Below are positions 9,008 to 16,769 of a DNA stretch of 64,000 nt, piece by piece; position 1 is the first letter of the stretch, and each line of letters begins with the position of its first letter. The notes below the pieces were generated by a model that saw nothing but the letters and a program-made list of their open reading frames with translations, was not told where the DNA came from and made no database searches. The stretch spans positions 1,054,001 to 1,118,000 of the forward strand of contig NZ_RQJO01000009.1 in the NCBI RefSeq assembly GCF_003858635.1. Reading direction: 5' to 3'. A program made the position numbers and the translations under genes. Source of the stretch: Larkinella rosea. GTDB lineage: Bacteria; Bacteroidota; Bacteroidia; Cytophagales; Spirosomataceae.

Positions 9008-11506
9008 ATGACAATCCAGGAATTTGATATCAATACGTCCGACGTATATCCGCTGACCGACAGCCGCCAGGTGCTGGCACCGACGCGGAACGGTTCGGCA
9101 GAACCGGTTTTTTTTGCCATTCAGGGGGAACACCACGACGGACACCAGTTTATTCCGGAATTATACGCTAAAAATGTTCGGCGGTTTGTGGTCGAAACGG
9201 CAGCCCTAACGCCCGAACTTCGACACGAGCTGGCGCAGATGCCCGACGCCCACATCTGGGAAGTCGGCAGTAGTTTAAAGACCCTGCAGGAATTAGCCGC
9301 CCGGCACCGCAGCCAGTTTGACATCCCGGTAGTGGGAATCACCGGCAGCAACGGTAAAACCATCGTGAAAGAATGGCTGGCGCAAGTGCTTACGCCCGAC
9401 TTTCTGATTCAGAAAAGCCCGAAAAGTTATAATTCCCAACTGGGGGTTCCACTGTCGGTCTGGCCGCTCAACGAAGAGCATACGCTGGGGATTTTTGAAG
9501 CCGGTATTTCAAAACCGGATGAAATGCAGGCCCTTCAAGCCATTATTCAACCGACGATCGGCATATTTACCAACCTTGGTTCGGCTCACGACGAAGGATT
9601 TCGGAGCCACAAACAGAAAGTAGCCGAGAAACTCCGGTTATTCCGAAAAGCCGGTACGCTGATTTACCGGAAATCATACGCAGCAATTGACGAGGAAATT
9701 CACCTGTTGCTGAAAGCGGTTAACCCGACGATTCGGCTGATTGGCTGGTCGACCGATCCGACCGCAGGGATGCCGGTTTTGTTCACAAACCAGACCAACG
9801 GCACGCAAATCAACTTGCAGTGGGAGGGAAACGACTGTACGGTTTGGGTGCCGTTTTCCGATCCGGCGTCGCTCGAAAACGCCACGCATGTATTGCTAAC
9901 ATCGCTGGTGTTGGGCACCACGAGTCCGGCGGTTTTGCAGGAGCGGTTTGCGCGTTTGCGGCCCGTTTCGATGCGGCTTGAACTGAAAGAAGGCATTCAC
10001 CGCAATCTGCTGATCGATGATACGTACAACAATGACCTTGCAGGTTTATCCATTGCGCTTAATTTTTTGAATCAGCAGGATGTTGCACGGGAAAAAGTTC
10101 TGGTTTTATCGGATTTGCTGGAAACCGGAATGAAACCGGATGAGCTTTATCCGGCGATTGCGCGGATGTTGGAGGAAAAAGACGTCAGCCAATTGGTGGG
10201 CGTTGGTCCGGAACTCAATCGTTACCAGGCGGTTTTTACCATTCCCGCCCGATTTTATTCGACGACAGCAGAACTGTTGCATTCGGGATACCTGAATAAC
10301 GTGACCGATTCGGTCATATTGGTAAAAGGCGCCCGGCGGTTTTCGTTCGAAACGGTGGTGAACCGGTGTGTCCAGAAATCCCACCGGACGGTGTTGGAAA
10401 TCAACCTCGATGCCCTGACGCATAATCTGAATTTTTACCGGAGCAAAGTGGGTCCCAAAACCAAAATTATGGTGATGGTGAAGGCGTTTGCCTACGGGAG
10501 CGGGAGCGCCGAAGTGGCCAGTCTGCTGCAATTTCACCGCGTCGATTACCTGGCGGTAGCCTACGCCGATGAAGGGGTTGCGCTTCGTCAGAACGGAATC
10601 AAACTGCCCATCATGGTCATGAATCCGGCACCGCAATCGTTCCGGCAATTGATTGACTACCAGCTCGAACCGGAAATCTATAGTTTCGGAATTCTGGATG
10701 AGTGGATGCGGTTTTTGCAGACGGAGCCTGATCAGAATGCGAACAGTGAAGCCGTTATTTCCAGGCCGCCGATTCACATCAAGCTCGATACCGGCATGCG
10801 TCGGCTGGGATTTTTGCCCGACGAAATGGGCCGGCTGGGCGAGTTACTGACATCAAATCCGAATCTGCGGGTTGCGACGGTTTTCAGTCACCTGGCCGGT
10901 TCCGACGAAGCGGAACACACGCCGTTCTCGCAGGAACAACACCGTCAATTTGTCGAAGGAGCCGCCCAACTGGAAGAAGCACTGGGGTATCGACCGTTAC
11001 GGCATTTACTGAATTCGGCCGGAATCGTTCGTTTACCTGAGTACAAACTGGATATGGTTCGGCTCGGAATCGGCCTGTACGGCGTGGAGGTCAGCCGACT
11101 GGAACCACAACAGGTTCAGGCCGTTGGAACGTTAAAAACCGTGATCAGTCAGATTAAAGCGCTCAAATCGGGTGAAACCGTTGGCTACAGCCGCCGGGGT
11201 GTGTTGGACCACGACGCGCGCATTGCGACCCTGGCAATTGGATACGCCGACGGCTACGACCGCCGGTTGGGCAACGGCGTCGGCCGGGTTTGGGTCAACG
11301 GCGTGGTATGTCCTACTGTAGGCAGCATCTGCATGGACATGACCATGATTGATATTACGAATGCGCAGGCCGAAGAAGGCGACGAAGTCATTTTGTTTGG
11401 TCAGCCCATTACATTAACCGACCTGGCGGATCGGATTGGCACTATTCCGTACGAAATTCTGACCGGCGTCAGTGAGCGGGTCAAACGGGTGTTCTACCAC
11501 GAATAA
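9008..11506 (+). CDS. bifunctional MurF ligase / alanine racemase
   Basis: An 832-residue fusion of two cell-wall enzymes. Residues 1-455 are a Mur ligase (UDP-MurNAc-tripeptide:D-Ala-D-Ala ligase) with the ATP loop GITGSNGKT near 111-119 and DDTYNNDLAG near 337. Residues 460-832 are alanine racemase with the PLP-lysine motif MVKAFAYGSG near 490, KLDTGMRRLG, and VGYSRRG for the catalytic tyrosine. The racemase makes D-alanine and the ligase uses D-Ala-D-Ala, so the fusion links supply and use in peptidoglycan precursor synthesis. This fusion is well known in Bacteroidota. The P-loop has the canonical lysine. A hairpin terminator follows. Confidence 0.96.
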   Translation: MTIQEFDINTSDVYPLTDSRQVLAPTRNGSAEPVFFAIQGEHHDGHQFIPELYAKNVRRFVVETAALTPELRHELAQMPDAHIWEVGSSLKTLQELAARHRSQFDIPVVGITGSNGKTIVKEWLAQVLTPDFLIQKSPKSYNSQLGVPLSVWPLNEEHTLGIFEAGISKPDEMQALQAIIQPTIGIFTNLGSAHDEGFRSHKQKVAEKLRLFRKAGTLIYRKSYAAIDEEIHLLLKAVNPTIRLIGWSTDPTAGMPVLFTNQTNGTQINLQWEGNDCTVWVPFSDPASLENATHVLLTSLVLGTTSPAVLQERFARLRPVSMRLELKEGIHRNLLIDDTYNNDLAGLSIALNFLNQQDVAREKVLVLSDLLETGMKPDELYPAIARMLEEKDVSQLVGVGPELNRYQAVFTIPARFYSTTAELLHSGYLNNVTDSVILVKGARRFSFETVVNRCVQKSHRTVLEINLDALTHNLNFYRSKVGPKTKIMVMVKAFAYGSGSAEVASLLQFHRVDYLAVAYADEGVALRQNGIKLPIMVMNPAPQSFRQLIDYQLEPEIYSFGILDEWMRFLQTEPDQNANSEAVISRPPIHIKLDTGMRRLGFLPDEMGRLGELLTSNPNLRVATVFSHLAGSDEAEHTPFSQEQHRQFVEGAAQLEEALGYRPLRHLLNSAGIVRLPEYKLDMVRLGIGLYGVEVSRLEPQQVQAVGTLKTVISQIKALKSGETVGYSRRGVLDHDARIATLAIGYADGYDRRLGNGVGRVWVNGVVCPTVGSICMDMTMIDITNAQAEEGDEVILFGQPITLTDLADRIGTIPYEILTGVSERVKRVFYHE

Positions 11507-11516
11507 CACTAAAAAA

Positions 11517-11545
11517 GCCCGCCAGCCGGAATCCGACTGACGGGC
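11517..11545 (+). terminator. probable terminator of murF-alr
   Basis: A 9-bp stem GCCCGCCAG / CTGACGGGC with one mismatch and an 11-nt loop, 10 bp after the stop codon. There is no long U-run after it, so efficiency is uncertain. Confidence 0.6.
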
Positions 11546-11630
11546 CTCATCTGTCCCCACAAACCGCTCTCACAGGGTTCTTCACAGTTGGCAAACGAAC
11601 TATGGCTTGACAACTTTTCTTTTAGATTAG

Positions 11631-11699
11631 AGAAGTTAGACAAGAGAATAGAGACTAACTTAAAAACCGTTGTTAATTGTCTTTACTCTCTTGTCTCAC
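11631..11699. repeat. intergenic inverted repeat, family 3, copy E
   Basis: Left arm 11631-11658 (contains AGACAAGAGAATAGAGAC) and right arm 11673-11699 (contains GTCTTTACTCTCTTGTCT) form an imperfect inverted repeat with a short spacer. The left arm matches a solo copy at 31363-31390 over 28 bp with four differences. It lies between the convergent murF-alr gene and the coiled-coil protein gene. Confidence 0.7.
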
Positions 11700-11718
11700 C
11701 TCCTTACTCTTCAAAAAT

Positions 11719-12429
11719 TTATTTCGGCAACTTGGCTCTGGCTGCTTCCAGCGCCTGTTTTTTCGTTTCTAAGTCTTTTAATGAACTGGCCAGATCGTTC
11801 TTGTTGGTTTCCGTATCGCGGGTCAACTGTTCGAGCTCCCGGCCATTTTCGTCCATTTTCTTGACGAGGTTATCTTTCTCTTTTTTATTTCGCTCAAGGT
11901 CGCGGACCAGTTTTTCGCTTTGCTTCGTTAGCTTATCCTGTTTTTTTTGCGCTTCGTTGAACGTATCGTCCGCGAGTTTGATATCGTAATTGAGTCGGGT
12001 CCGTTCCGCAAAGTCTTTCAATAATGTTTCGACCTGCGTATACATCGCGTCACCGGGTTTGGCATAATCGGCATTCCCTTTATCGACTGCGACAAAAATA
12101 GTTGCCTTATTTTTATCCGTACTTACTTTACTCGCCACATTCAGTGGTTCGTTCGAGAGCGCGGGAATATTGGCAGCCGGGACCTTGTAGACACCACTGC
12201 GGCCCGTGGTTAACTTACCGTAGGATTTCAACTGCGTCTCCCATTCTTTTTCGACAAACTTTCCGTCAATCGGCAGATTCAGCGTGAGTCCCATCAGTGA
12301 AATCTGGTCAACTTTCTCCGTTGCAGAAGTCACAGTTTGGGCCAGAACGGGTTGGGCAACAAAAGCAAACCCGATCAAACCCCAGCAAATCAATACGTGT
12401 AAGAACGATTTAAACACTTGCGTTTTCAT
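11719..12429 (-). CDS. exported coiled-coil protein of unknown function
   Basis: A 236-residue protein with a clear signal peptide (FLHVLICWGLIGFAFVAQ, probable cleavage after VLA or LAQ near residue 31). The middle part (residues 45-120) has no family I recognise. Residues 135-236 are almost all charged and heptad-like (KLTKQSEKLVRDLERN, then KKEKDNLVKKMDENG), which predicts a long coiled coil. The start overlaps the stop of the upstream methyltransferase gene as ATGA, so they form an operon. It probably sits in the periplasm or at the outer membrane; no function can be assigned. Confidence 0.8.
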   Translation of the reverse strand: MKTQVFKSFLHVLICWGLIGFAFVAQPVLAQTVTSATEKVDQISLMGLTLNLPIDGKFVEKEWETQLKSYGKLTTGRSGVYKVPAANIPALSNEPLNVASKVSTDKNKATIFVAVDKGNADYAKPGDAMYTQVETLLKDFAERTRLNYDIKLADDTFNEAQKKQDKLTKQSEKLVRDLERNKKEKDNLVKKMDENGRELEQLTRDTETNKNDLASSLKDLETKKQALEAARAKLPK

Positions 12430-13661
12430 TGTAGTAACGATGGATGAATTGGTTTTCGTGTAATTAAAATGCGTTTCTTGTTGTCAAGCAGTGTGGTTGC
12501 AAACAAATACAAGTCGCCCCCGGAAGCTAAACTAAGCTTTTTCCGCAGAGTCTCAGCGGATTCCGGAAAATTTCGGACACTGAGATTCGCCTTCTTTTCC
12601 GGACAAAAAAAATGAATTTCTTTTCGATCCGGTTTGCAGCTTCCCAGCATCTCGAATGACCTTCCCGGAAAATCCGGTAACCACTCCTCACTGGTGTACA
12701 AATGGCTGTTGGGCGCTATTTTGTGCAATCCCAACTGCTCGGCCACACTCCGAAAGGCGCCTGCTTTCAATATAGACGCATTGGGTTCGTATAAGTAACG
12801 CAGGGGATCGCTGAATGGAACATGAGCGGTTTTTTCCTCATTTCGACGGTAGAAAAACGCTTCATCGCGGCCCGACGAACGAAGATTGACGGCAGTGACT
12901 TCAATTGTCGGTTCGCTTTGCGCCCGCAACACAAACAGAACTTCCTTGCATTCATTATCGACCGAAACCACATGAACCGCAACCACGTCCGGCACTTGCT
13001 GGATCACCGTTTCAATATCGATCATCGGGGAGGTCTTGACCAAAACCGAAACCGACTTCTTCCGAAAACCGCTCCGGTCGTTCGACTGGTACCAATCCAG
13101 AACATTAGGTTCGCAATCTTCCAGCCGGACCACCTTGCCACCCTGTTGATCGCGACGGGCCGGATCGAGGTAAATCCAGTCGGCTTGTCCTGAAAAACCG
13201 CTTAAAAACTGGTGGGCGTCGGTGGATGGATAAAAATCAATATTCTTACCACCCAGTTTGGGTAGATTATAAGCCGCCAGTTCGGCCAGTTGGGTTTGTT
13301 GTTCCACGTAAATCACCCGATCAGCTGTGTTGGAAAAAGCCAGTGAATCGACCCCCATGCCACCGGTCAAATCGATCAACAGAGAAACCGGTTCTGGATT
13401 TTTGGCAACAATTGACGCTTTATAAGCCGCTGTCCGCTCCGACGACGCCTGTTCGACCGAGAGTGCCGCAGGAAACACCAGTTCCGCGTTGGCATACCAG
13501 CCCGGAAGTTTGGTACGCGCTTTCTGACGTGCAATCAGTTGGGCTGCGACGACCTTCAAACGCAGGTCATTGGACTCTGAATGACGCAGTAGTAAGGCAT
13601 GCGGATCATCCTGCAAATGGTCCTGAATAAAAACTCGTTCTCGATTGCTCAAAAATATCAT
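12426..13661 (-). CDS. SAM-dependent methyltransferase with THUMP-like domain
   Basis: About 411 residues. I chose the ATG at 13661 (MIFLSNRERVFIQDHL), since the nine residues before it are hydrophobic and look like spacer. The middle holds a Rossmann methyltransferase: LLIDLTGGMGVDSLAF for the SAM loop and WIYLDPARRDQQGG for motif IV. The C-terminal third (SILKAGAFRSVAEQLGL onward) matches the THUMP-like domain of this Bacteroidota family. It likely methylates RNA, by analogy with THUMP proteins, but the target is not known. The downstream coiled-coil gene overlaps by 4 bp. Confidence 0.85.
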   Translation of the reverse strand: MIFLSNRERVFIQDHLQDDPHALLLRHSESNDLRLKVVAAQLIARQKARTKLPGWYANAELVFPAALSVEQASSERTAAYKASIVAKNPEPVSLLIDLTGGMGVDSLAFSNTADRVIYVEQQTQLAELAAYNLPKLGGKNIDFYPSTDAHQFLSGFSGQADWIYLDPARRDQQGGKVVRLEDCEPNVLDWYQSNDRSGFRKKSVSVLVKTSPMIDIETVIQQVPDVVAVHVVSVDNECKEVLFVLRAQSEPTIEVTAVNLRSSGRDEAFFYRRNEEKTAHVPFSDPLRYLYEPNASILKAGAFRSVAEQLGLHKIAPNSHLYTSEEWLPDFPGRSFEMLGSCKPDRKEIHFFCPEKKANLSVRNFPESAETLRKKLSLASGGDLYLFATTLLDNKKRILITRKPIHPSLLQ

Positions 13662-13691
13662 TAAAAGAAGAAAAAATTGTAATTTCAAAAA

Positions 13692-13735
13692 GATTAAAGA
13701 ATGATTAAAGAATGATTAAAAACTGATTAAAATTT
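13692..13735. repeat. four 11-bp tandem units in a divergent promoter region
   Basis: Units at 13692, 13703, 13714 and 13725: GATTAAAGAAT twice, then GATTAAAAACT and GATTAAAATTT. The common core is GATTAAA with an exact 11-bp period, about one helical turn. It lies in the 164-bp spacer between the divergent methyltransferase and sulP genes, nearer the former. It resembles a phased protein-binding array, but no regulator gene is adjacent. Confidence 0.75.
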
Positions 13736-13825
13736 TATTGCCAATTTTGTAGTTATCAAACAATTCTTAGCGATTTTTGAAGAATCAAATTCCGTTTTCA
13801 GTTTTCATTCAAATTGAATATAAGT

Positions 13826-15442
13826 ATGAAAATCTTTAGTCCTCTAAAGACCTTATCAAATTATTCGTTTTCAACGTTTCGATCCGATCTGCCAGCTGGA
13901 TTATCGGTTTTTCTGGTGGCCTTGCCGTTGTGTTTAGGGATTGCGCTGGCGTCGGGTGCGCCCTTATTTTCGGGTTTGGTAGCCGGAATGATCGGCGGTT
14001 TGGTCATTGGCTTGCTGTCTGGTTCGGAAGTTAGCGTTAGCGGCCCCGCTGCGGGTCTGGCAGTTATCGTGGCCGATAGTATTTCCAATCTGGGTGAATT
14101 TAACGTTTTCCTGACGGCGGTTGTCCTTGCCGGGATCATACAATTGGGATTGGGCTTTCTGAAAGCGGGGAAATTTAGCGGTTATTTTCCGGACAGCGTC
14201 ATCCGGGGCTTACTCGTGGCAATTGGGCTGGTGATCATCCTGAAACAGATTCCGCACGCGCTGGGGCGGGACAATGATTTTGAAGGTGAGTTTGAATTTA
14301 GCCAACTGGCCGACGGGGAAAACACCATTTCCGAAATTTATCGGGCTATTGTCACCGCCAGCACCGGCGCCGTGATTATCAGTATCGCATCGTTTCTGCT
14401 GCTGTTTATCTGGGGGAAAGCGGCCAAGAAAGGCATCGGTTTTTTTAAAAATTTTCCCGGTGCGCTGGCGGTCGTGATTTTGGGCATTGGGTTGAACGAA
14501 CTGTTTAAAAACTTCATGCCCGCGTGGTACATGGGTACGTCGGCCCATCAGCACATGGTGCAAATTCCCAAAATAGAAGCCGGAAAAAGCATCTTTTCTA
14601 TTTTCTATTTCCCGGATTTTACGGCTCTGACCAATCCGAAGGTCTACATCACGGGAATTACCATTGCGATTGTTGCGAGTCTGGAAACCCTGCTGAATCT
14701 GGAAGCCGCCGATAAACTGGATGTGCAAAAACGGGTTTCGTCACCGGATCAGGAAATGGTCGCCCAGGGGCTGGGTAATCTGATTTCGGGTCTGATCGGC
14801 GGTTTGCCCGTGACGTCCGTGATTGTCCGGACATCTGCCAACGTTTACGGGGGAGGAAAAACCCGGGTTTCGAGCATCGTTCACGGTCTGTTTTTGACCA
14901 TTGCGGTTTTCCTGGGTGCGCCCTTGCTCAATCTGATTCCATTGGCCTGTCTGGCGGCCTTGCTGATTACTGTTGGCTACAAATTAGCGAATCCGGAGGT
15001 TTTCAAGAAGACCTTCCGGGAAGGCATCAATCAGTTTATTCCATTCGTTGTTACCGTCATCGGAATTGTGTTTACGGATTTGCTGATCGGGATTGGCATT
15101 GGCCTGGTGGTGGGCATTGTGTTTGTGCTTTACACGAACTTCCAGGCAACGTTCCGGGTGGTTCGGGATGGCAACAAGGTGTTGATCAAATTACAGAAAG
15201 ACCTGTATTTTTTAATCAAACCGCAATTGAAGCAAGCCCTGCGCGATCTGCAGCCCGGTGACCAGGTCCTGGTCGACGGGACCCATGCCCCTTTTATCGA
15301 CCACGATATCTACAATATTTTGCTGGATTTTGAGGAAACGGCCAAAACCCAACACATTAAGTACGAATTGAAAAACATTTCTACCCATAAACGCAGCTTA
15401 CGGACACATGCACGCACACGAGAAGTTACTATTAGCGAATAA
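13826..15442 (+). CDS. SulP family inorganic anion transporter
   Basis: About 538 residues from the ATG at 13826; an in-frame TTG lies 12 bp upstream but is less likely. There are 10-14 membrane segments starting with LPAGLSVFLVALPLCLGIAL, the typical SulP first helices, and SGPAAGLAVIV. The C-terminal cytoplasmic STAS-like part (residues 440-520) is short. It overlaps the next gene, a beta-carbonic anhydrase, by 35 bp. This pairing points to bicarbonate uptake (BicA-like) rather than sulfate transport, because the anhydrase interconverts CO2 and bicarbonate on the cytoplasmic side. Confidence 0.92.
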   Translation: MKIFSPLKTLSNYSFSTFRSDLPAGLSVFLVALPLCLGIALASGAPLFSGLVAGMIGGLVIGLLSGSEVSVSGPAAGLAVIVADSISNLGEFNVFLTAVVLAGIIQLGLGFLKAGKFSGYFPDSVIRGLLVAIGLVIILKQIPHALGRDNDFEGEFEFSQLADGENTISEIYRAIVTASTGAVIISIASFLLLFIWGKAAKKGIGFFKNFPGALAVVILGIGLNELFKNFMPAWYMGTSAHQHMVQIPKIEAGKSIFSIFYFPDFTALTNPKVYITGITIAIVASLETLLNLEAADKLDVQKRVSSPDQEMVAQGLGNLISGLIGGLPVTSVIVRTSANVYGGGKTRVSSIVHGLFLTIAVFLGAPLLNLIPLACLAALLITVGYKLANPEVFKKTFREGINQFIPFVVTVIGIVFTDLLIGIGIGLVVGIVFVLYTNFQATFRVVRDGNKVLIKLQKDLYFLIKPQLKQALRDLQPGDQVLVDGTHAPFIDHDIYNILLDFEETAKTQHIKYELKNISTHKRSLRTHARTREVTISE

Positions 15443-16091
15443 GGCGTGGGCTTTGGACAAACTGGAACTCGATGAGTTCTATTTTGAAAACCTGGCTGCC
15501 GACCAAAAACCGCAGTTTTTGTGGATTGGCTGCTCCGATAGCCGGGTGTCGGCCGAAGAAATTACGGGCACGATGCCCGGTGAAATGTTTGTTCACCGGA
15601 ACATTGCCAATCAGGTCATTTCGTCGGATCTGAATCTGCTCAGCGTGCTGCAATATGCCGTTGAAGTGTTGAAAGTCCGGCACGTGATTGTGTGCGGGCA
15701 TTACGAATGCGGGGGTGTCAAAGCCGCCCTGCTCGGAAAACGGTACGGTCTGATTGACAACTGGTTGCAGAATATCCACATCGTAAAGGAAAAGTATTAC
15801 GAAGAACTGAACAGCCTTTCGGACGAACATACCCGGTTTAACCGGCTGGTCGAATTGAGCACCCGCGAACAGGTGTATAATCTGGCACACACGGCGATTA
15901 TTCAGGATGCCTGGAATCGGAAACAGGATGTCTGGCTCCACGGCTGGGTGTTCGATCTGCACAAGGGTCGATTGAAGGAAATCGTTAATTTATCACCCTC
16001 CGATGCCGCCGACGTGCAATTTGTCCGAAAATTAGATACCGAGGACAGTCTGGCTAATGCATTGACGACCGACATTCGGTTGTTAAAATAA
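15408..16091 (+). CDS. beta-class carbonic anhydrase
   Basis: A 227-residue cytoplasmic zinc enzyme that hydrates CO2 to bicarbonate. The zinc ligands are visible: C42 and D44 in CSDSR, H98 and C101 in HYECGG. The surrounding PGEMFVHRNIAN is the usual signature. D44 with R46 makes the catalytic dyad, so it should be active. The start lies inside the end of the SulP gene in another frame (35-bp overlap), so translation is probably coupled. The pair likely concentrates or balances inorganic carbon for carboxylases. Confidence 0.96.
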   Translation: MHAHEKLLLANKAWALDKLELDEFYFENLAADQKPQFLWIGCSDSRVSAEEITGTMPGEMFVHRNIANQVISSDLNLLSVLQYAVEVLKVRHVIVCGHYECGGVKAALLGKRYGLIDNWLQNIHIVKEKYYEELNSLSDEHTRFNRLVELSTREQVYNLAHTAIIQDAWNRKQDVWLHGWVFDLHKGRLKEIVNLSPSDAADVQFVRKLDTEDSLANALTTDIRLLK

Positions 16092-16111
16092 GTTTTGAAT
16101 GTAAACCGGTT

Positions 16112-16197
16112 CGCCGGAGTAAGGATGCGGTTAAACAGGATAGCGGTCACTGGAGTGGCTATTGCGTTCCTATTTGCCATTTATCCTCGCTCCGGCG
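16112..16197. repeat. intergenic nested inverted repeat
   Basis: Outer arms CGCCGGAGTAAGGAT (16112-16126) and ATCCTCGCTCCGGCG (16183-16197) pair over 15 bp with two mismatches. The 56-nt interior has weaker self-complementarity (around GGTCACT and AGTGGCT). It lies between the carbonic anhydrase gene and the metal-efflux operon and may act as a terminator or mobile palindrome. Confidence 0.6.
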
Positions 16198-16275
16198 GCT
16201 TGATTCTAAGATGCCGCTTCGCATTACCAAAACCAAAACCGCTGCCATCGGCTCGGAACTTACGGGATTGGGCCG

Positions 16276-16283
16276 TACCTTTG
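16276..16283 (+). promoter_or_regulatory. candidate -7 promoter element of the metal-efflux operon
   Basis: TACCTTTG matches the Bacteroidota primary sigma consensus TAnnTTTG. It ends 4 bp before the ATG of the small exported protein, so the transcript would have a very short leader or be leaderless. No clean -33 TTTG at the right distance was seen. Confidence 0.5.
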
Positions 16284-16287
16284 CCGC

Positions 16288-16680
16288 ATGAAATCCGCGC
16301 TGGCGCTTTTGTTGGGGGTACTGATGCTGGCTGGCAGTCTCTTTCCGCAGACTGACGTGGAGGAGGTCTACAAACTGCCCGGATTACTGAGTCACTACCA
16401 ATTACACCGGCAAACCGCCGGAGACGATTTCGATTTCTGGCAATTCCTCCAGCTTCACTACAGTTCGACCTCGGAGCACGCTAAAACGCCCCATAAAGGC
16501 GTAAAACTCCCCATGTACAACCACCTGTCGACGGGTTTCGTCTTTGTATTGAACGAACCGCAATGGCGACCCATTGAACTTCCGGTTTTTGTACCCATTC
16601 GCTCCGACCGGTTTTTCTACCAGAATCTGTATTCCTTCCAGGCGTCAATCGCCCTGTTTCAACCTCCCCGTTTAGGATAA
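16288..16680 (+). CDS. small exported protein, first gene of metal-efflux operon
   Basis: A 130-residue protein with a signal peptide (MKSALALLLGVLMLAGSLFP) and no other membrane segment. The mature part is rich in His, Tyr and Phe (LSHYQLHRQ, DFDFWQFLQLHY, HAKTPHKGVKL). I do not recognise a named domain. Proteins of this size often precede CzcA genes in Cytophagales. The histidine content would suit metal binding in the periplasm, but that is inference. It lies 89 bp upstream of the RND gene on the same strand. Confidence 0.7.
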   Translation: MKSALALLLGVLMLAGSLFPQTDVEEVYKLPGLLSHYQLHRQTAGDDFDFWQFLQLHYSSTSEHAKTPHKGVKLPMYNHLSTGFVFVLNEPQWRPIELPVFVPIRSDRFFYQNLYSFQASIALFQPPRLG

Positions 16681-16769
16681 CTTCTTCTTGATTGATTGAG
16701 CGGCTGAATCCGTGTCACTGACACGGAGTTGGTTCGCTGTCTAGTATTTATCAACGAGTTATCTATTTT

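Noticed and set aside
11588-11989. 133-residue plus-strand open frame rich in Ser, Phe and Cys
   Set aside because: Antisense to the coiled-coil protein; the Ser/Phe richness is the complement of its Lys/Glu codons.
13692-13735. possible CRISPR-like short repeat array
   Set aside because: The 11-bp units abut without spacers and no cas gene is present; it is reported as a tandem regulatory-type repeat.
16095-16355. 86-residue open frame over the spacer before the metal-efflux operon
   Set aside because: It crosses the nested palindrome and overlaps the signal peptide of the exported protein in another frame.
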